Of a stretch of 64,000 nucleotides of DNA, positions 8,660 through 16,663 are shown one piece after another. Source of the stretch: Lysobacter silvisoli. GTDB lineage: Bacteria; Pseudomonadota; Gammaproteobacteria; Xanthomonadales; Xanthomonadaceae. The position numbers and the translations under genes are program-made. Where the stretch lies: NCBI RefSeq assembly GCF_003382365.1, contig NZ_QTSU01000001.1, positions 1,674,001 to 1,738,000 on the forward strand, given 5' to 3'. The notes beneath the pieces were generated by a model. The model saw only the letters and a list, made by a program, of their open reading frames with translations, was not told the origin of the DNA and made no database searches. The stretch's first letter is position 1. Each line of letters begins with the position of its first letter.

Positions 8660-8818
8660 CACCCGGGGAGCGCGGTTGCGTGCCGCGCTCCCGCCGATCC
8701 GCCCGCGCGCCGGGCGGCGGCGAACCACCCGTACCGACGCCGCAAGCGATCGCGACGTTGCCCCTTTCAGCGACGAACACCGCGACGAACGCGCGCCGCC
8801 CCTCTTCAAGGCCGTTCC

Positions 8819-10387
8819 ATGTCCGCTACCGCCACCGCTGCCGCGCCCGCTCCGCAAGCCGGCTTCCGGCCGCCGAACATTCCGCTGACCACGCTGGGCC
8901 TGGCGCTGGCGTCGTTCATGCAGGTGCTCGACCTGACCATCGCCAACGTCTCGCTGCCGACCATCTCCGGCAACCTCGGCGGCAGCGCCAATCAGGCCAC
9001 CTGGGTCATCACCTCCTTCGCCGTCAGCAACGCCATCGCCCTGCCGCTGACCGGCTGGCTCACCCGCCACTTCGGCGAACGCAAGCTGTTCGTCTGGGCC
9101 ACCTTCCTGTTCGTGATCGCGTCGCTGCTGTGCGGCCTGGCCAACAGCATGGGCCTGCTGGTCGCCGCGCGCGCGCTGCAGGGCTTCGTCGCCGGGCCGA
9201 TGTACCCGATCACCCAGGCGCTGCTGATCTCGATCTACCCACCGCACAAACGCGGCCAGGCGATCGCGCTGCTGGCCATGGTCACCGTGGTCGCGCCCAT
9301 CGCCGGCCCGATCCTGGGCGGCTGGATCACCGACAACTACAGCTGGGAATGGATCTTCTTCATCAACGTGCCCATCGGCATCTTCGCCAGCCTGGTGGTC
9401 GGCAGCCAGCTGCGCGGCCGTCCGGAAAAGCTGGAAAAGCCGAAGATGGACTACATCGGCCTGATCACCCTGGTGATCGGCGTGGGCGCGCTGCAGATCC
9501 TGCTCGACCTGGGCAACGACGAGGACTGGTTCCGCTCCAACCTGATCGTGATCCTGGCCATCGTCTCGGCGATCTCGCTGGCGGTGTTCGTGATCTGGGA
9601 GCTCACCGACAAGGACCCCATCGTCAACCTGCGCCTGTTCCGGCACCGCAACTTCAGCGCCGGCACGGCGGCGATGGTGATCGCCTACGCCGCGTTCTTC
9701 AGCGTCGGCATCCTGGTGCCGCTGTGGCTGCAGCGCAACCTGGGCTTCACCGCGATCTGGGCCGGTTTCGCCACCGCGCCCATCGGCATCCTGCCGGTGC
9801 TGTTGACGCCGTTCGTGGGCAAGTACGCGCACAAGTTCGATCTGCGCTGGCTGGCCACGCTGGCGTTCGTGGCCATGTCGCTGACCAGCTTCGCGCGCTC
9901 GGGCTTCAACCTGGACGTGGACTTCGACCACATCGCCATGGTCCAGTTGTTCCAGGGCTTCGGCGTAGCGCTGTTCTTCATGCCGGTGCTGCAGATCCTG
10001 CTGTCGGACCTGCAGCCGCACGAGATCGCGGCCGGTTCCGGCCTGGCCACCTTCATGCGCACGCTGGGCGGCAGCTTCGCCGCCTCGCTGACCACCTATG
10101 CCTGGACCGAGCGCGGCGCCGTGCACCACGCCCACCTGACCGAGAAGCTGTCGGCCTACGACCCCAACCTGATCGAGACCGCGACCCGCATGGGCGGCGG
10201 CAACCTGCAGACCGGCGCGGCCATGCTGGAGCGCATGATCTCCAACCAGGCCGCGCAGATCGGCTTCAACGAGATCTTCCACCTGCTCGGGCTGATCTTC
10301 CTGGCGGTGATCGTGTTCGTCTGGTTCGCCAAGCCGCCGTTCACCGCCAAGGCCGGCGGCGGCGCGGCCGCGGCGGGCGGTCACTGA
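8819..10387 (+). CDS. EmrB/DHA2-type drug:H+ antiporter (14 TM)
   Basis: 522 residues with about 14 membrane segments. Family motifs: FMQVLDLTIANVSLPTI in TM1 (DHA2 motif D), GWLTRHFGERKLF (motif A) and GPILGGWITDNYSWEWIF (motif C of drug antiporters). It uses the proton gradient to expel hydrophobic drugs through the HlyD/OMF partners. It lies 159 bp after the adaptor gene; that gap holds no gene I can support, so the transporter is probably in the same transcript. A strong terminator follows. Confidence 0.95.
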   Translation: MSATATAAAPAPQAGFRPPNIPLTTLGLALASFMQVLDLTIANVSLPTISGNLGGSANQATWVITSFAVSNAIALPLTGWLTRHFGERKLFVWATFLFVIASLLCGLANSMGLLVAARALQGFVAGPMYPITQALLISIYPPHKRGQAIALLAMVTVVAPIAGPILGGWITDNYSWEWIFFINVPIGIFASLVVGSQLRGRPEKLEKPKMDYIGLITLVIGVGALQILLDLGNDEDWFRSNLIVILAIVSAISLAVFVIWELTDKDPIVNLRLFRHRNFSAGTAAMVIAYAAFFSVGILVPLWLQRNLGFTAIWAGFATAPIGILPVLLTPFVGKYAHKFDLRWLATLAFVAMSLTSFARSGFNLDVDFDHIAMVQLFQGFGVALFFMPVLQILLSDLQPHEIAAGSGLATFMRTLGGSFAASLTTYAWTERGAVHHAHLTEKLSAYDPNLIETATRMGGGNLQTGAAMLERMISNQAAQIGFNEIFHLLGLIFLAVIVFVWFAKPPFTAKAGGGAAAAGGH

Positions 10388-10412
10388 CGCCTTATAGTCT
10401 CGCGATCGCACA

Positions 10413-10442
10413 GCACGAGGCCGGGGATTCCCGGCCTCGTGC
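10413..10442 (+). terminator. Strong terminator of the efflux operon
   Basis: GCACGAGGCCGGG (10413-10425) and CCCGGCCTCGTGC (10430-10442) form a perfect 13-bp stem with a GATT loop, followed by TTTCT, 25 bp beyond the transporter stop codon. Confidence 0.92.
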
Positions 10443-10540
10443 TTTCTGCGGGACCGGCGTGAGCCGCGACGCCAGAACGGAACCCAGGCCGACGCCCGCC
10501 CTGGCGACCAGCGCCGCCCGTTAAGCGCACAGGCTTTGGG

Positions 10541-10627
10541 GTAGGAGCGGCGTGAGCCGCGACACCGCGAGCCGGCGCATTCCGCCGGCTCGCGCACCGA
10601 CGCGATCGCGGCTCACGCCGCTCCCAC
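10541..10627. repeat. Nested palindrome: REP pair around an inner hairpin
   Basis: A GTAGGAGCGGCGTGAGCCGCG element (10541-10561) faces its complement (about 10604-10627). Between them GCGAGCCGGCG (67-77 past 10500) and CGCCGGCTCGC (83-93 past 10500) form an inner 11-bp hairpin, so the whole 87-bp unit can fold as one long stem. A partial, diverged copy (GGACCGGCGTGAGCCGCGA) lies at about 10451-10469. The element sits between the convergent efflux and HypX-like genes. Confidence 0.8.
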
Positions 10628-10651
10628 AGGATTCCGCGGCCGTGCGCCCGC

Positions 10652-12349
10652 TTAAGCCAGCGCCTCGCGCGCGTCGCGCGGCGTGCTCGCCGGTGCCGGC
10701 GCGCCCTTGCGCACGAAGCGGCGCCGTGCCTCGTGGTAGGACGGGTCGGGACCGAAGAAGTTGCGGTACATGTGCGTCAGCTCCTCGGCGCCGTAGCTCT
10801 CCAGCGGCTTGCGGCGCTCGTCGGCGGCGCGGCGGCGGCGCTTGGCCGCGACCGCCTTGCGCACGTCTTCGGCGGCGCACAGCGCCAGCGCGCGCTCGGC
10901 CACCTGCGCCCGGAAGCCGGCGCCGTCTTCGCCGAAGCAGGCGTCGATCAGGCCCATGCGCTGCGCATGCTCGGACGACAGCGGCCGCAGCGATTCGGTC
11001 AGTTCCTGCGCGCGCGCGGCGCCGACCCGCCGCGGCAGCAGGTAGGTCCAGTACTCCGACCCGTACAGGCCGCCCATGCCTTTGTAGTGCGGGTTGAAGA
11101 CCAGCCCGCCGCGCGCCCACACCTGATCGGCGGCCAGGGCCAGGATCACGCCGCCGGCGCCGGCGTTGCCCTGCATGGCCGAGACCACGCGGTGGCTGTC
11201 GGTGAGCACGATCTCGCGCACCAGCGCGTTCATCGCCAGGATATTGCGCCAGGATTCCAGCGCCGGATCGGGCGCGGCGTCGATCCGGTTGAGGTGGATG
11301 CCGTTGCTCCACACGTCCTGCCCGCCCATGAGCACGATGCAGCGTGTGGGCCGCTGGCGCGCCTGCACGAACGCCAGGCGCAGGCGCTCGCATTGCTCGC
11401 TGGACATGGCGCCATTGTAGAAGTCGAAATGCAGGTAACCCACCGGCCCGCGCTCGACGTAGCGGATGTCGCGCCAGGTCTGGCCTTGGTGTTCGGCGTC
11501 CGGCGCCAGCGGCCGTTCGCTCACCCCGCTCAAGCGCTGCGCCCCCAACACCTGCGCCGCCGGCAGCTTGATACCCTCGCGCGCGCGCAGATGGGTGAGC
11601 CACAGCGCGCCGTCGCCGGTACCGATGCAGATCGCGCCTTCGCGCTGCGCCAGCAGTTGCGCCGGGTGCCCGCGCAACGCGTCTTCGGGCCAGGCGTCGT
11701 AGGCGTGGCAGGCCAGCCCGGCGACGGTGGCGCGCGCGCCGGGCGCGCTGTCGCCGCTGCGCACCCGGCGCAGCAGCGTGGCGGTCGGCAGCTCCCAATC
11801 CAGCTGACGGTCGGACGCGCGCATGGGCGGACGCAGGCGCCCGCGCACCTCGGCCTCGGCGTAGTCCAGTGCGCGCGGCGTGTGCAACCCGGATTCGTAA
11901 CGCTCTACCGCCTGCAGCAGCGCGCGCAGCGCCGCCTGGCTGACCTCGTGCCGGTACAGTTCGCTCTTGCCCACGCCGCGCATGGCGAAGGTCGAGGTGG
12001 CCCAGATGTCGCCGGCGTCCATCTCCGCCGCCGCCTGCAGCACGGTCACGCCCCATTCGCGCTCGCCGTCGAGAATGGCCCAGTCCAGCGAGGACGGGCC
12101 GCGGTCGCCGACGATGCCCGGATGCACGATCAGGCAGGTGGTGCGGTTCCACACCGCTTCGGGGATCGCGGACTTCAGCATCGGCGCCACGATCAGGTCC
12201 GGCCGCTCGCGCTGCGCGGCCTGCTGCATGACGTCCGGATCGCCGGTGGCCTGTACGACCACGTCGTGCCCCAGTTCCTGCAACCGGCACGCGGCCAGCT
12301 GCGACAGTCCGTTGTACGCCGTGCACAACACCAGGATGCGCAGTGCCAT
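10652..12349 (-). CDS. hypX: HypX/HoxX-like formyltransferase-enoyl-CoA hydratase fusion
   Basis: 565 residues with two fused domains. The N-terminal part (about 1-270) resembles methionyl-tRNA formyltransferase: LIVHPGIVGDRGPSSLDWAI (catalytic His76) and AEMDAGDIW (Asp111). The C-terminal part (about 290-500) is a crotonase fold with LMGGQDVWSNGIHLN, GNAGAGGVILALAADQ and a FNPHYKGMGGLYGSEYW stretch typical of HypX. In known HypX the first domain moves formyl from 10-formyl-THF to CoA and the second releases CO, the active-site ligand of NiFe hydrogenases under air. No hyp, hox or hydrogenase gene is visible within 10 kb either side, so its use in this organism is open. AATGTTCG precedes the ATG, with only a weak ribosome site. 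Confidence 0.88.
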   Translation of the reverse strand: MALRILVLCTAYNGLSQLAACRLQELGHDVVVQATGDPDVMQQAAQRERPDLIVAPMLKSAIPEAVWNRTTCLIVHPGIVGDRGPSSLDWAILDGEREWGVTVLQAAAEMDAGDIWATSTFAMRGVGKSELYRHEVSQAALRALLQAVERYESGLHTPRALDYAEAEVRGRLRPPMRASDRQLDWELPTATLLRRVRSGDSAPGARATVAGLACHAYDAWPEDALRGHPAQLLAQREGAICIGTGDGALWLTHLRAREGIKLPAAQVLGAQRLSGVSERPLAPDAEHQGQTWRDIRYVERGPVGYLHFDFYNGAMSSEQCERLRLAFVQARQRPTRCIVLMGGQDVWSNGIHLNRIDAAPDPALESWRNILAMNALVREIVLTDSHRVVSAMQGNAGAGGVILALAADQVWARGGLVFNPHYKGMGGLYGSEYWTYLLPRRVGAARAQELTESLRPLSSEHAQRMGLIDACFGEDGAGFRAQVAERALALCAAEDVRKAVAAKRRRRAADERRKPLESYGAEELTHMYRNFFGPDPSYHEARRRFVRKGAPAPASTPRDAREALA

Positions 12350-12643
12350 CGAACATTCCTTGTCCGGCCGTGGTGCATCGACTGTCGAGCAAGCCCTGCG
12401 TGCAATCTCGCGCCGAAGTCACAATTCCGCCAAAGCTACAACGCGGGCGTTGGAAATCCGATGCAGTTCGCATTCGCTTTCGAACTGCGTTGCAGACGCG
12501 CACCATGCGTAGAGAGCAAAGGCGGTGACCTGTGAGTCGGATCGGACATGCGCCAGGCGGTGTAGCGCGATGATCGGCGTGTGGTGCATGCGAAAAAAAG
12601 TGGTTCGGGCGCTGGGACGATCGTGTGTCGCTGGCCGTTTGTA

Positions 12644-12815
12644 ACTCCCTTTGGAGGAAGGGGATCGAAGTGGTTGTCCCGGCTAAAGGCAAATCCCCCT
12701 AGCCCCTTTTTCAAAGGGAGGAACGGCTAGCGGAGTGTGGAAGAGCAAGGCAGCGCTCGAAGCACAGGGCTGCTTGTCTTCCCCCTTTGAAAAAGGGGGA
12801 TTGAGCGGATTTGCT
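12644..12815. repeat. CCCCCTTT/AAAGGGGG palindromic repeats, left cluster
   Basis: Three related hairpin elements built on CTCCCTTTGGAGGAAGGGG (from 12645), CCCCTTTTTCAAAGGGAGGA (from 12703) and CCCCCTTTGAAAAAGGGGG (from 12781, a near-perfect palindrome), each with AAATCC or GGATTTGC nearby. They fill much of the 505-bp gene-free gap 12350-12854. The same family recurs at 16491-16652, on the other side of the effector/ankyrin gene pair. I see no credible gene in the gap. Confidence 0.75.
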
Positions 12816-12854
12816 CTTGCTACGGCGAAGAACTACGGCACGCGCCGCCGCGCC

Positions 12855-15335
12855 TCAGGCGCGGCGCATCGCCCGCTCGCCGTTCTGCTGCTCTTGCGCC
12901 GGGTCCTGGGTCTGCTGCTGGGCCTGTTGCGCAGGCGCGCGCGCGGCCTCGATCTCGTTGGCGCGCTGGGTGCTCTCGCGCAGCGGCGTATCCATGCCGC
13001 GCGCGGTTTCGACGCTGGCGTTGAGCCGCGCCGGGTCGTCCAGCCGGCCCTGCACCGCGAACACGCGGCTGGCGTCGCGGCTGAGTTCGACGTGGTGGAT
13101 CTCCTGCATGCCGCTGCGCATGGCCGCCACGGTCAGCGCACCGGCGAGCTGGTCGCTGCGGCCGTCGGAGGCGCGCGCGTGGCGCGCGTCCAGGGCATAG
13201 ACGCCATCGGCGGCTCCGCGGTACAGCGGGTACTGGTTATGACGCGGGTCGTTGAGCTGCACGCCGTCGCCACCCTGGGTATTGGCGCCGCGCGTGTCGG
13301 GCGTGCTGCCCGGATTGGCCGGCGCGATCACCGGCGCATCGCGGCCCGGCAACGGCACCACTGTCTGGGCGCGGCTGAGCGCGGCGCGCTCCATCTCGCG
13401 GGTGCGGAAGTCCATGCTCGGCAGTACCGTCTCGACCATGCCGTGGCGCTGCACTGCCTCGCCCGCGGCCTGGCCGATGTTGTCGAACAGCACCTTGGTG
13501 CGCGCGATGTTGCCCCAGTTGCTGGGATGGGTCGGGTCGAAGGTGACCGCGGTGCCGGCCAGGCCGGACACCGTGGCGCCGGTCAGCGCGCCGGCCAGCG
13601 GCGCGTAGCTGGTGGTGCGGCGCACCTGGTAGCCGGTGGCGTCCAGGGTGGCGTCGATGGAATGGCCGGCACCGTCGGCCGCGCGGCGCACGCGCGCGCC
13701 CGCCGCGTCGGCGGTCTGCTCGATCGCCTGCGCGCCGTGCTGGGCGGCGGCGCGGGTGTTGTGGGCCGACTGCTGCGAGCTGGCGATGGCCGCCCGCGCT
13801 TGGCCGCGCTGGGTTTCGCAGTACTGGCTGGTGGCGCGGTCGTTGCGGTCGGCGATGTCGTTGAGCATCGGCACCCAGCGCCCGGCGCCGCGCAGCAAAC
13901 TGCTGGTTGCGCTGTTGGACCACTCGGCCGCCTTGCACTGAACCATGTCCACGCCTGCCGCGGCCTGGCCGCGGACCAGTTGAACCTGGGCGGTGGCTTC
14001 GCCCCCGGCGCGCACCTGCCAGCCGACCACCTGACCGACGGTGTGGCTGCCGGCCTGCGCTGCGCGGCCGGTCATCTGCAGGCTCACGCGCGCGCCATCG
14101 CCGGCCGCGTCCAGACCGCGATCGACCACGCGGCCGCCGGTGGCGACCACTTCGCCGACCTGGCGCCCGGCCTGGGCGCCGGCCAGCGACACGCTGGCCA
14201 CGCGCAGCAGCGGGCCGGCGAACTCGCCGGCCTGGCCCAGGCTCATCGCCTGCGGACGATCGACCAGGCTGCCCTGGGCGTCGCGGGTCTTGGGCGTGAG
14301 CAGCGGCTGCACCTGGCCTGCGGCCAAGGGCATGTCGCGCAGCGCGCGGCTGCCGTTCTGGGTGGCCAGCGCATCGACCAGCCCGCGTGCGTCGGCCTGG
14401 GCCTCGCGGCTGTAGGGCAGGTGCTGCGCCAACTGCTGGCCCATGAGTTCGCGCGCGCCGGGCAGGCGCAGCAGTTCCGAAGCCTGGTTGGCCACGCGGC
14501 CCAGCTCGGCGCGGCGCGCGCCGTTCATGCGGTCGATGCTGGTCTGCACGTCGGTCAGCACTTCGCCGGTGACCTGGTACGCGGCCACGGTCTGGTTCGG
14601 GTTGTGCACGCGCAGGCCGTTCTGATCGGCAAAGCGCTGCGCCGTGGTCTGATGCAGGCCGGCGGCATTGAAGGTGGTGGTGGGCACGCCGGTCACGGCC
14701 GAACCGGCCGAGGCCATGCCGCCGCCCAGCGAGTGGCCGACGATCTCGAACTTTTCCTGCACGCCGGACTGGCGCAGCTCGCGCGCCAAGGTCATCGCGC
14801 GGGTGTAGTAGTCGCTTTCCAGGCCCAGGCCCTGGCGACCGTTGTTCATCCAGTCTTCGGGCGCGGATTCGCGGGTGACCTGGCGGCCGCTTTCGTCGAA
14901 CACCACCGGCCCGTTGGAGCCCTTGTAGCTCAGCACCGGGCGCACTTCCGGGCCGTACACACGCGGGTCGGGCAGATAGACCTCGGCGCGGAACGCGGAG
15001 TCGTCCGGCTGCAGCAGCTGATCGGTGCGCTGGTTGCTCCAGTTGATGCCGGCCTGGCGCAGCAGTTCGGGATGCTCGCTGCCGCGCAGCCAACCCGGCG
15101 GCGGTTGGCCGGTGTGCGATGCGGCGTTGTAGACGTCGGCGGCCAGACCGGCCATTTCGCGCGCGTGGTACTGGCGTTGCAGCGCGTCGGCCTGCACGCC
15201 CAGTTCGCGATCGCCGCCGCTGGCGGCGCGTTCGCGCAGCGAGCTCAACAGCGCCTGCTGCTCGCGCAACTGGGCGATCTTCTCCTCGACGGTCCGCGGG
15301 GTCTGCGAGGGCAGGCCAGGATCGGGCGTGGACAT
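12855..15335 (-). CDS. T4SS antibacterial effector (X-Tfe), lipase-like, with XVIPCD C-terminus
   Basis: 826 residues. Residues 1-65 form a charged helix. From about 60 to 260 the protein looks like an alpha/beta-hydrolase lipase: FEIVGHSLGGGMASAGSA places the nucleophile Ser202 in a GHSLGG motif, preceded by a YKGSNGP strand. An Ala/Gln-rich helical middle follows. The last 132 residues (from NDPRHNQYPLYRG at about 695) match the XVIPCD layout: DPRHxxxxLY, ALDARH, IHHVELS and RVFAVQG, with a Gln-rich tail. XVIPCD binds VirD4 and marks bacteria-killing T4SS effectors in Xanthomonadales. The domain call is from recognition, not a search. A phospholipase toxin acting in the target periplasm is inferred. 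The divergent ankyrin lipoprotein is the probable immunity protein. Confidence 0.9.
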   Translation of the reverse strand: MSTPDPGLPSQTPRTVEEKIAQLREQQALLSSLRERAASGGDRELGVQADALQRQYHAREMAGLAADVYNAASHTGQPPPGWLRGSEHPELLRQAGINWSNQRTDQLLQPDDSAFRAEVYLPDPRVYGPEVRPVLSYKGSNGPVVFDESGRQVTRESAPEDWMNNGRQGLGLESDYYTRAMTLARELRQSGVQEKFEIVGHSLGGGMASAGSAVTGVPTTTFNAAGLHQTTAQRFADQNGLRVHNPNQTVAAYQVTGEVLTDVQTSIDRMNGARRAELGRVANQASELLRLPGARELMGQQLAQHLPYSREAQADARGLVDALATQNGSRALRDMPLAAGQVQPLLTPKTRDAQGSLVDRPQAMSLGQAGEFAGPLLRVASVSLAGAQAGRQVGEVVATGGRVVDRGLDAAGDGARVSLQMTGRAAQAGSHTVGQVVGWQVRAGGEATAQVQLVRGQAAAGVDMVQCKAAEWSNSATSSLLRGAGRWVPMLNDIADRNDRATSQYCETQRGQARAAIASSQQSAHNTRAAAQHGAQAIEQTADAAGARVRRAADGAGHSIDATLDATGYQVRRTTSYAPLAGALTGATVSGLAGTAVTFDPTHPSNWGNIARTKVLFDNIGQAAGEAVQRHGMVETVLPSMDFRTREMERAALSRAQTVVPLPGRDAPVIAPANPGSTPDTRGANTQGGDGVQLNDPRHNQYPLYRGAADGVYALDARHARASDGRSDQLAGALTVAAMRSGMQEIHHVELSRDASRVFAVQGRLDDPARLNASVETARGMDTPLRESTQRANEIEAARAPAQQAQQQTQDPAQEQQNGERAMRRA

Positions 15336-15451
15336 GTGACAGTTCCTTCCCTGAACGGCACGAATCTTGCGCCGAAACTGCCACCACGCCCGCGCCCTGT
15401 CAAACGACGGCTTTGTTACATTCGGGCCGCCCGCCGCCCAGGACGACCGCC

Positions 15452-16456
15452 ATGCCGTCTACGCCCCTGCCGCCCCCTCCCCGGCCGCTGCGCCGCTGGC
15501 TGCTGGCCGGCCTGATGCTGTGCGCGCTGGCCGGCTGCTGGGCCGCGCCGCCGGCCGAAGGCCAGCGCCTGCCCTGGGACCCGGGCGACTACTTCCAGGG
15601 CCAGGCCCTGCAGCTGGCCCTGGCCACCGACCGGCGCAAGGCCGAGCAGGTGCGCTGGCTGATCCGCGATCAGGGCGTGAACCCCGACCGGCTGTTCGAC
15701 AAGGGCGACATGCCCCTGGTGGCCTGGCCGGTGTTCAACGAGAACCCCGAGGGCCTGCGCCTGCTGCTGGAAAACGGCGCCGACCCCAACGCACGCAAGC
15801 ACGAACCGCAGCGCCCGCGCGGGCAGTACCGCAACAACGCGCTGGTGCTGGCCGCGCGCAGCAAGAACCCGGTGTACCTGAAGCTGTTGCTGGAGCACGG
15901 CGGCGATCCCAACACCCTGAGCTCCAACGAGGAATCGCTGCTGCACGTGGCCTACCAGGCCGGGCAGTGGCGCAATGTGCAGTTGCTGGTGCAGCGCGGC
16001 GCGCGCATCAACGAACCCTTGTTCGCCAAGTCCGAAGGTGGCCAGGCGCTGGGCCACGACACCGTGCTCAATTGGTATTCGGGCCTGGGCAATTTCGACA
16101 AGGCCTATTGGCTGCTGCAGCACGGCGCCGACCCCGCGCGGCGCATGTGGCTGCCGGCGGAGATGCCGGACCGGGCGAAGCAGGCGCAGCGCATGCCGAT
16201 ACTCGAAGACATCTTCTGGCTGCCGGTGAAGCCGGAGATGGAAGCGTGGCAGCGCAAATGCCAGACCTATGCGCTGGCCCGCGGGCTGAAGCCGCCGCCG
16301 ATGCCCAGCGCGATCAAGGCCAGCCGCAAGGGCTTGGGTTTGCCGACCGAGGAGCGGGATATCCCGCTGCCTAGCGTGGAAGAAGCCAAGCGCGAGCAGG
16401 CGGCGGAAGCGCAGAAGGCGGCGGTGCAGTCGGTGTCGGATGTTCCTGCTGGCTGA
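15452..16456 (+). CDS. Ankyrin-repeat lipoprotein, probable immunity protein of the adjacent effector
   Basis: 334 residues. Lipoprotein signal: RRWLLAGLMLCALAGCW, with lipidated Cys29. At least four ankyrin repeats follow: LRLLLENGADPNAR, LKLLLEHGGDPNTL, VQLLVQRGARINEP and YWLLQHGADPARR, spaced about 33-40 residues. The C-terminus is a charged tail (SVEEAKREQAAEAQ). Periplasmic ankyrin lipoproteins are known immunity partners of secreted lipases; here the gene lies divergently 116 bp from a lipase-like effector. No other function is suggested by the neighbours. The divergent layout differs from the more usual immunity-effector operon, so co-regulation would need a shared promoter region at 15336-15451. 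Confidence 0.85.
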   Translation: MPSTPLPPPPRPLRRWLLAGLMLCALAGCWAAPPAEGQRLPWDPGDYFQGQALQLALATDRRKAEQVRWLIRDQGVNPDRLFDKGDMPLVAWPVFNENPEGLRLLLENGADPNARKHEPQRPRGQYRNNALVLAARSKNPVYLKLLLEHGGDPNTLSSNEESLLHVAYQAGQWRNVQLLVQRGARINEPLFAKSEGGQALGHDTVLNWYSGLGNFDKAYWLLQHGADPARRMWLPAEMPDRAKQAQRMPILEDIFWLPVKPEMEAWQRKCQTYALARGLKPPPMPSAIKASRKGLGLPTEERDIPLPSVEEAKREQAAEAQKAAVQSVSDVPAG

Positions 16457-16490
16457 GCCGGCGACGTTCCGACTCCGACTACCAGTTTTT

Positions 16491-16652
16491 CTTCCCCCTT
16501 TGTTGAGAGGGATTTGCTCTCATCGCGGTCCAGAGCAAATCCCTACCCCCTATTTCAAAAGGGGGAACAGCAAAGGGCTGCAACACTCTGTCGATGCGCC
16601 AAGGCTTGTCGTCCCCCTTTGGAAAAGGGGGTTTGAGGGGGATCTGCTTTTG
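16491..16652. repeat. CCCCCTTT/AAAGGGGG palindromic repeats, right cluster
   Basis: Three elements of the same family as 12644-12815: TTCCCCCTTTGTTGAGAGGG (from 16492), CCCCCTATTTCAAAAGGGGG (from 16546) and CCCCCTTTGGAAAAGGGGG (from 16613), with GGATTTGCTC and GAGCAAATCC flanks. They occupy the 207-bp gap between the ankyrin lipoprotein and radA, which are convergent, and could act as transcription-stopping hairpins. Confidence 0.75.
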
Positions 16653-16663
16653 CGTCGCCGCCG

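Noticed and set aside
8676-8888. A 70-residue frame between the HlyD and EmrB-like genes
   Set aside because: Overlaps the transporter start, Arg/Pro-rich, no ribosome site.
12436-12714. A 92-residue minus-strand frame in the gap before the effector
   Set aside because: It begins inside the palindromic repeat cluster and encodes no recognisable protein.
12735-15515. A 926-residue plus-strand frame
   Set aside because: Antisense to the XVIPCD effector; low-complexity composition and no start signal.
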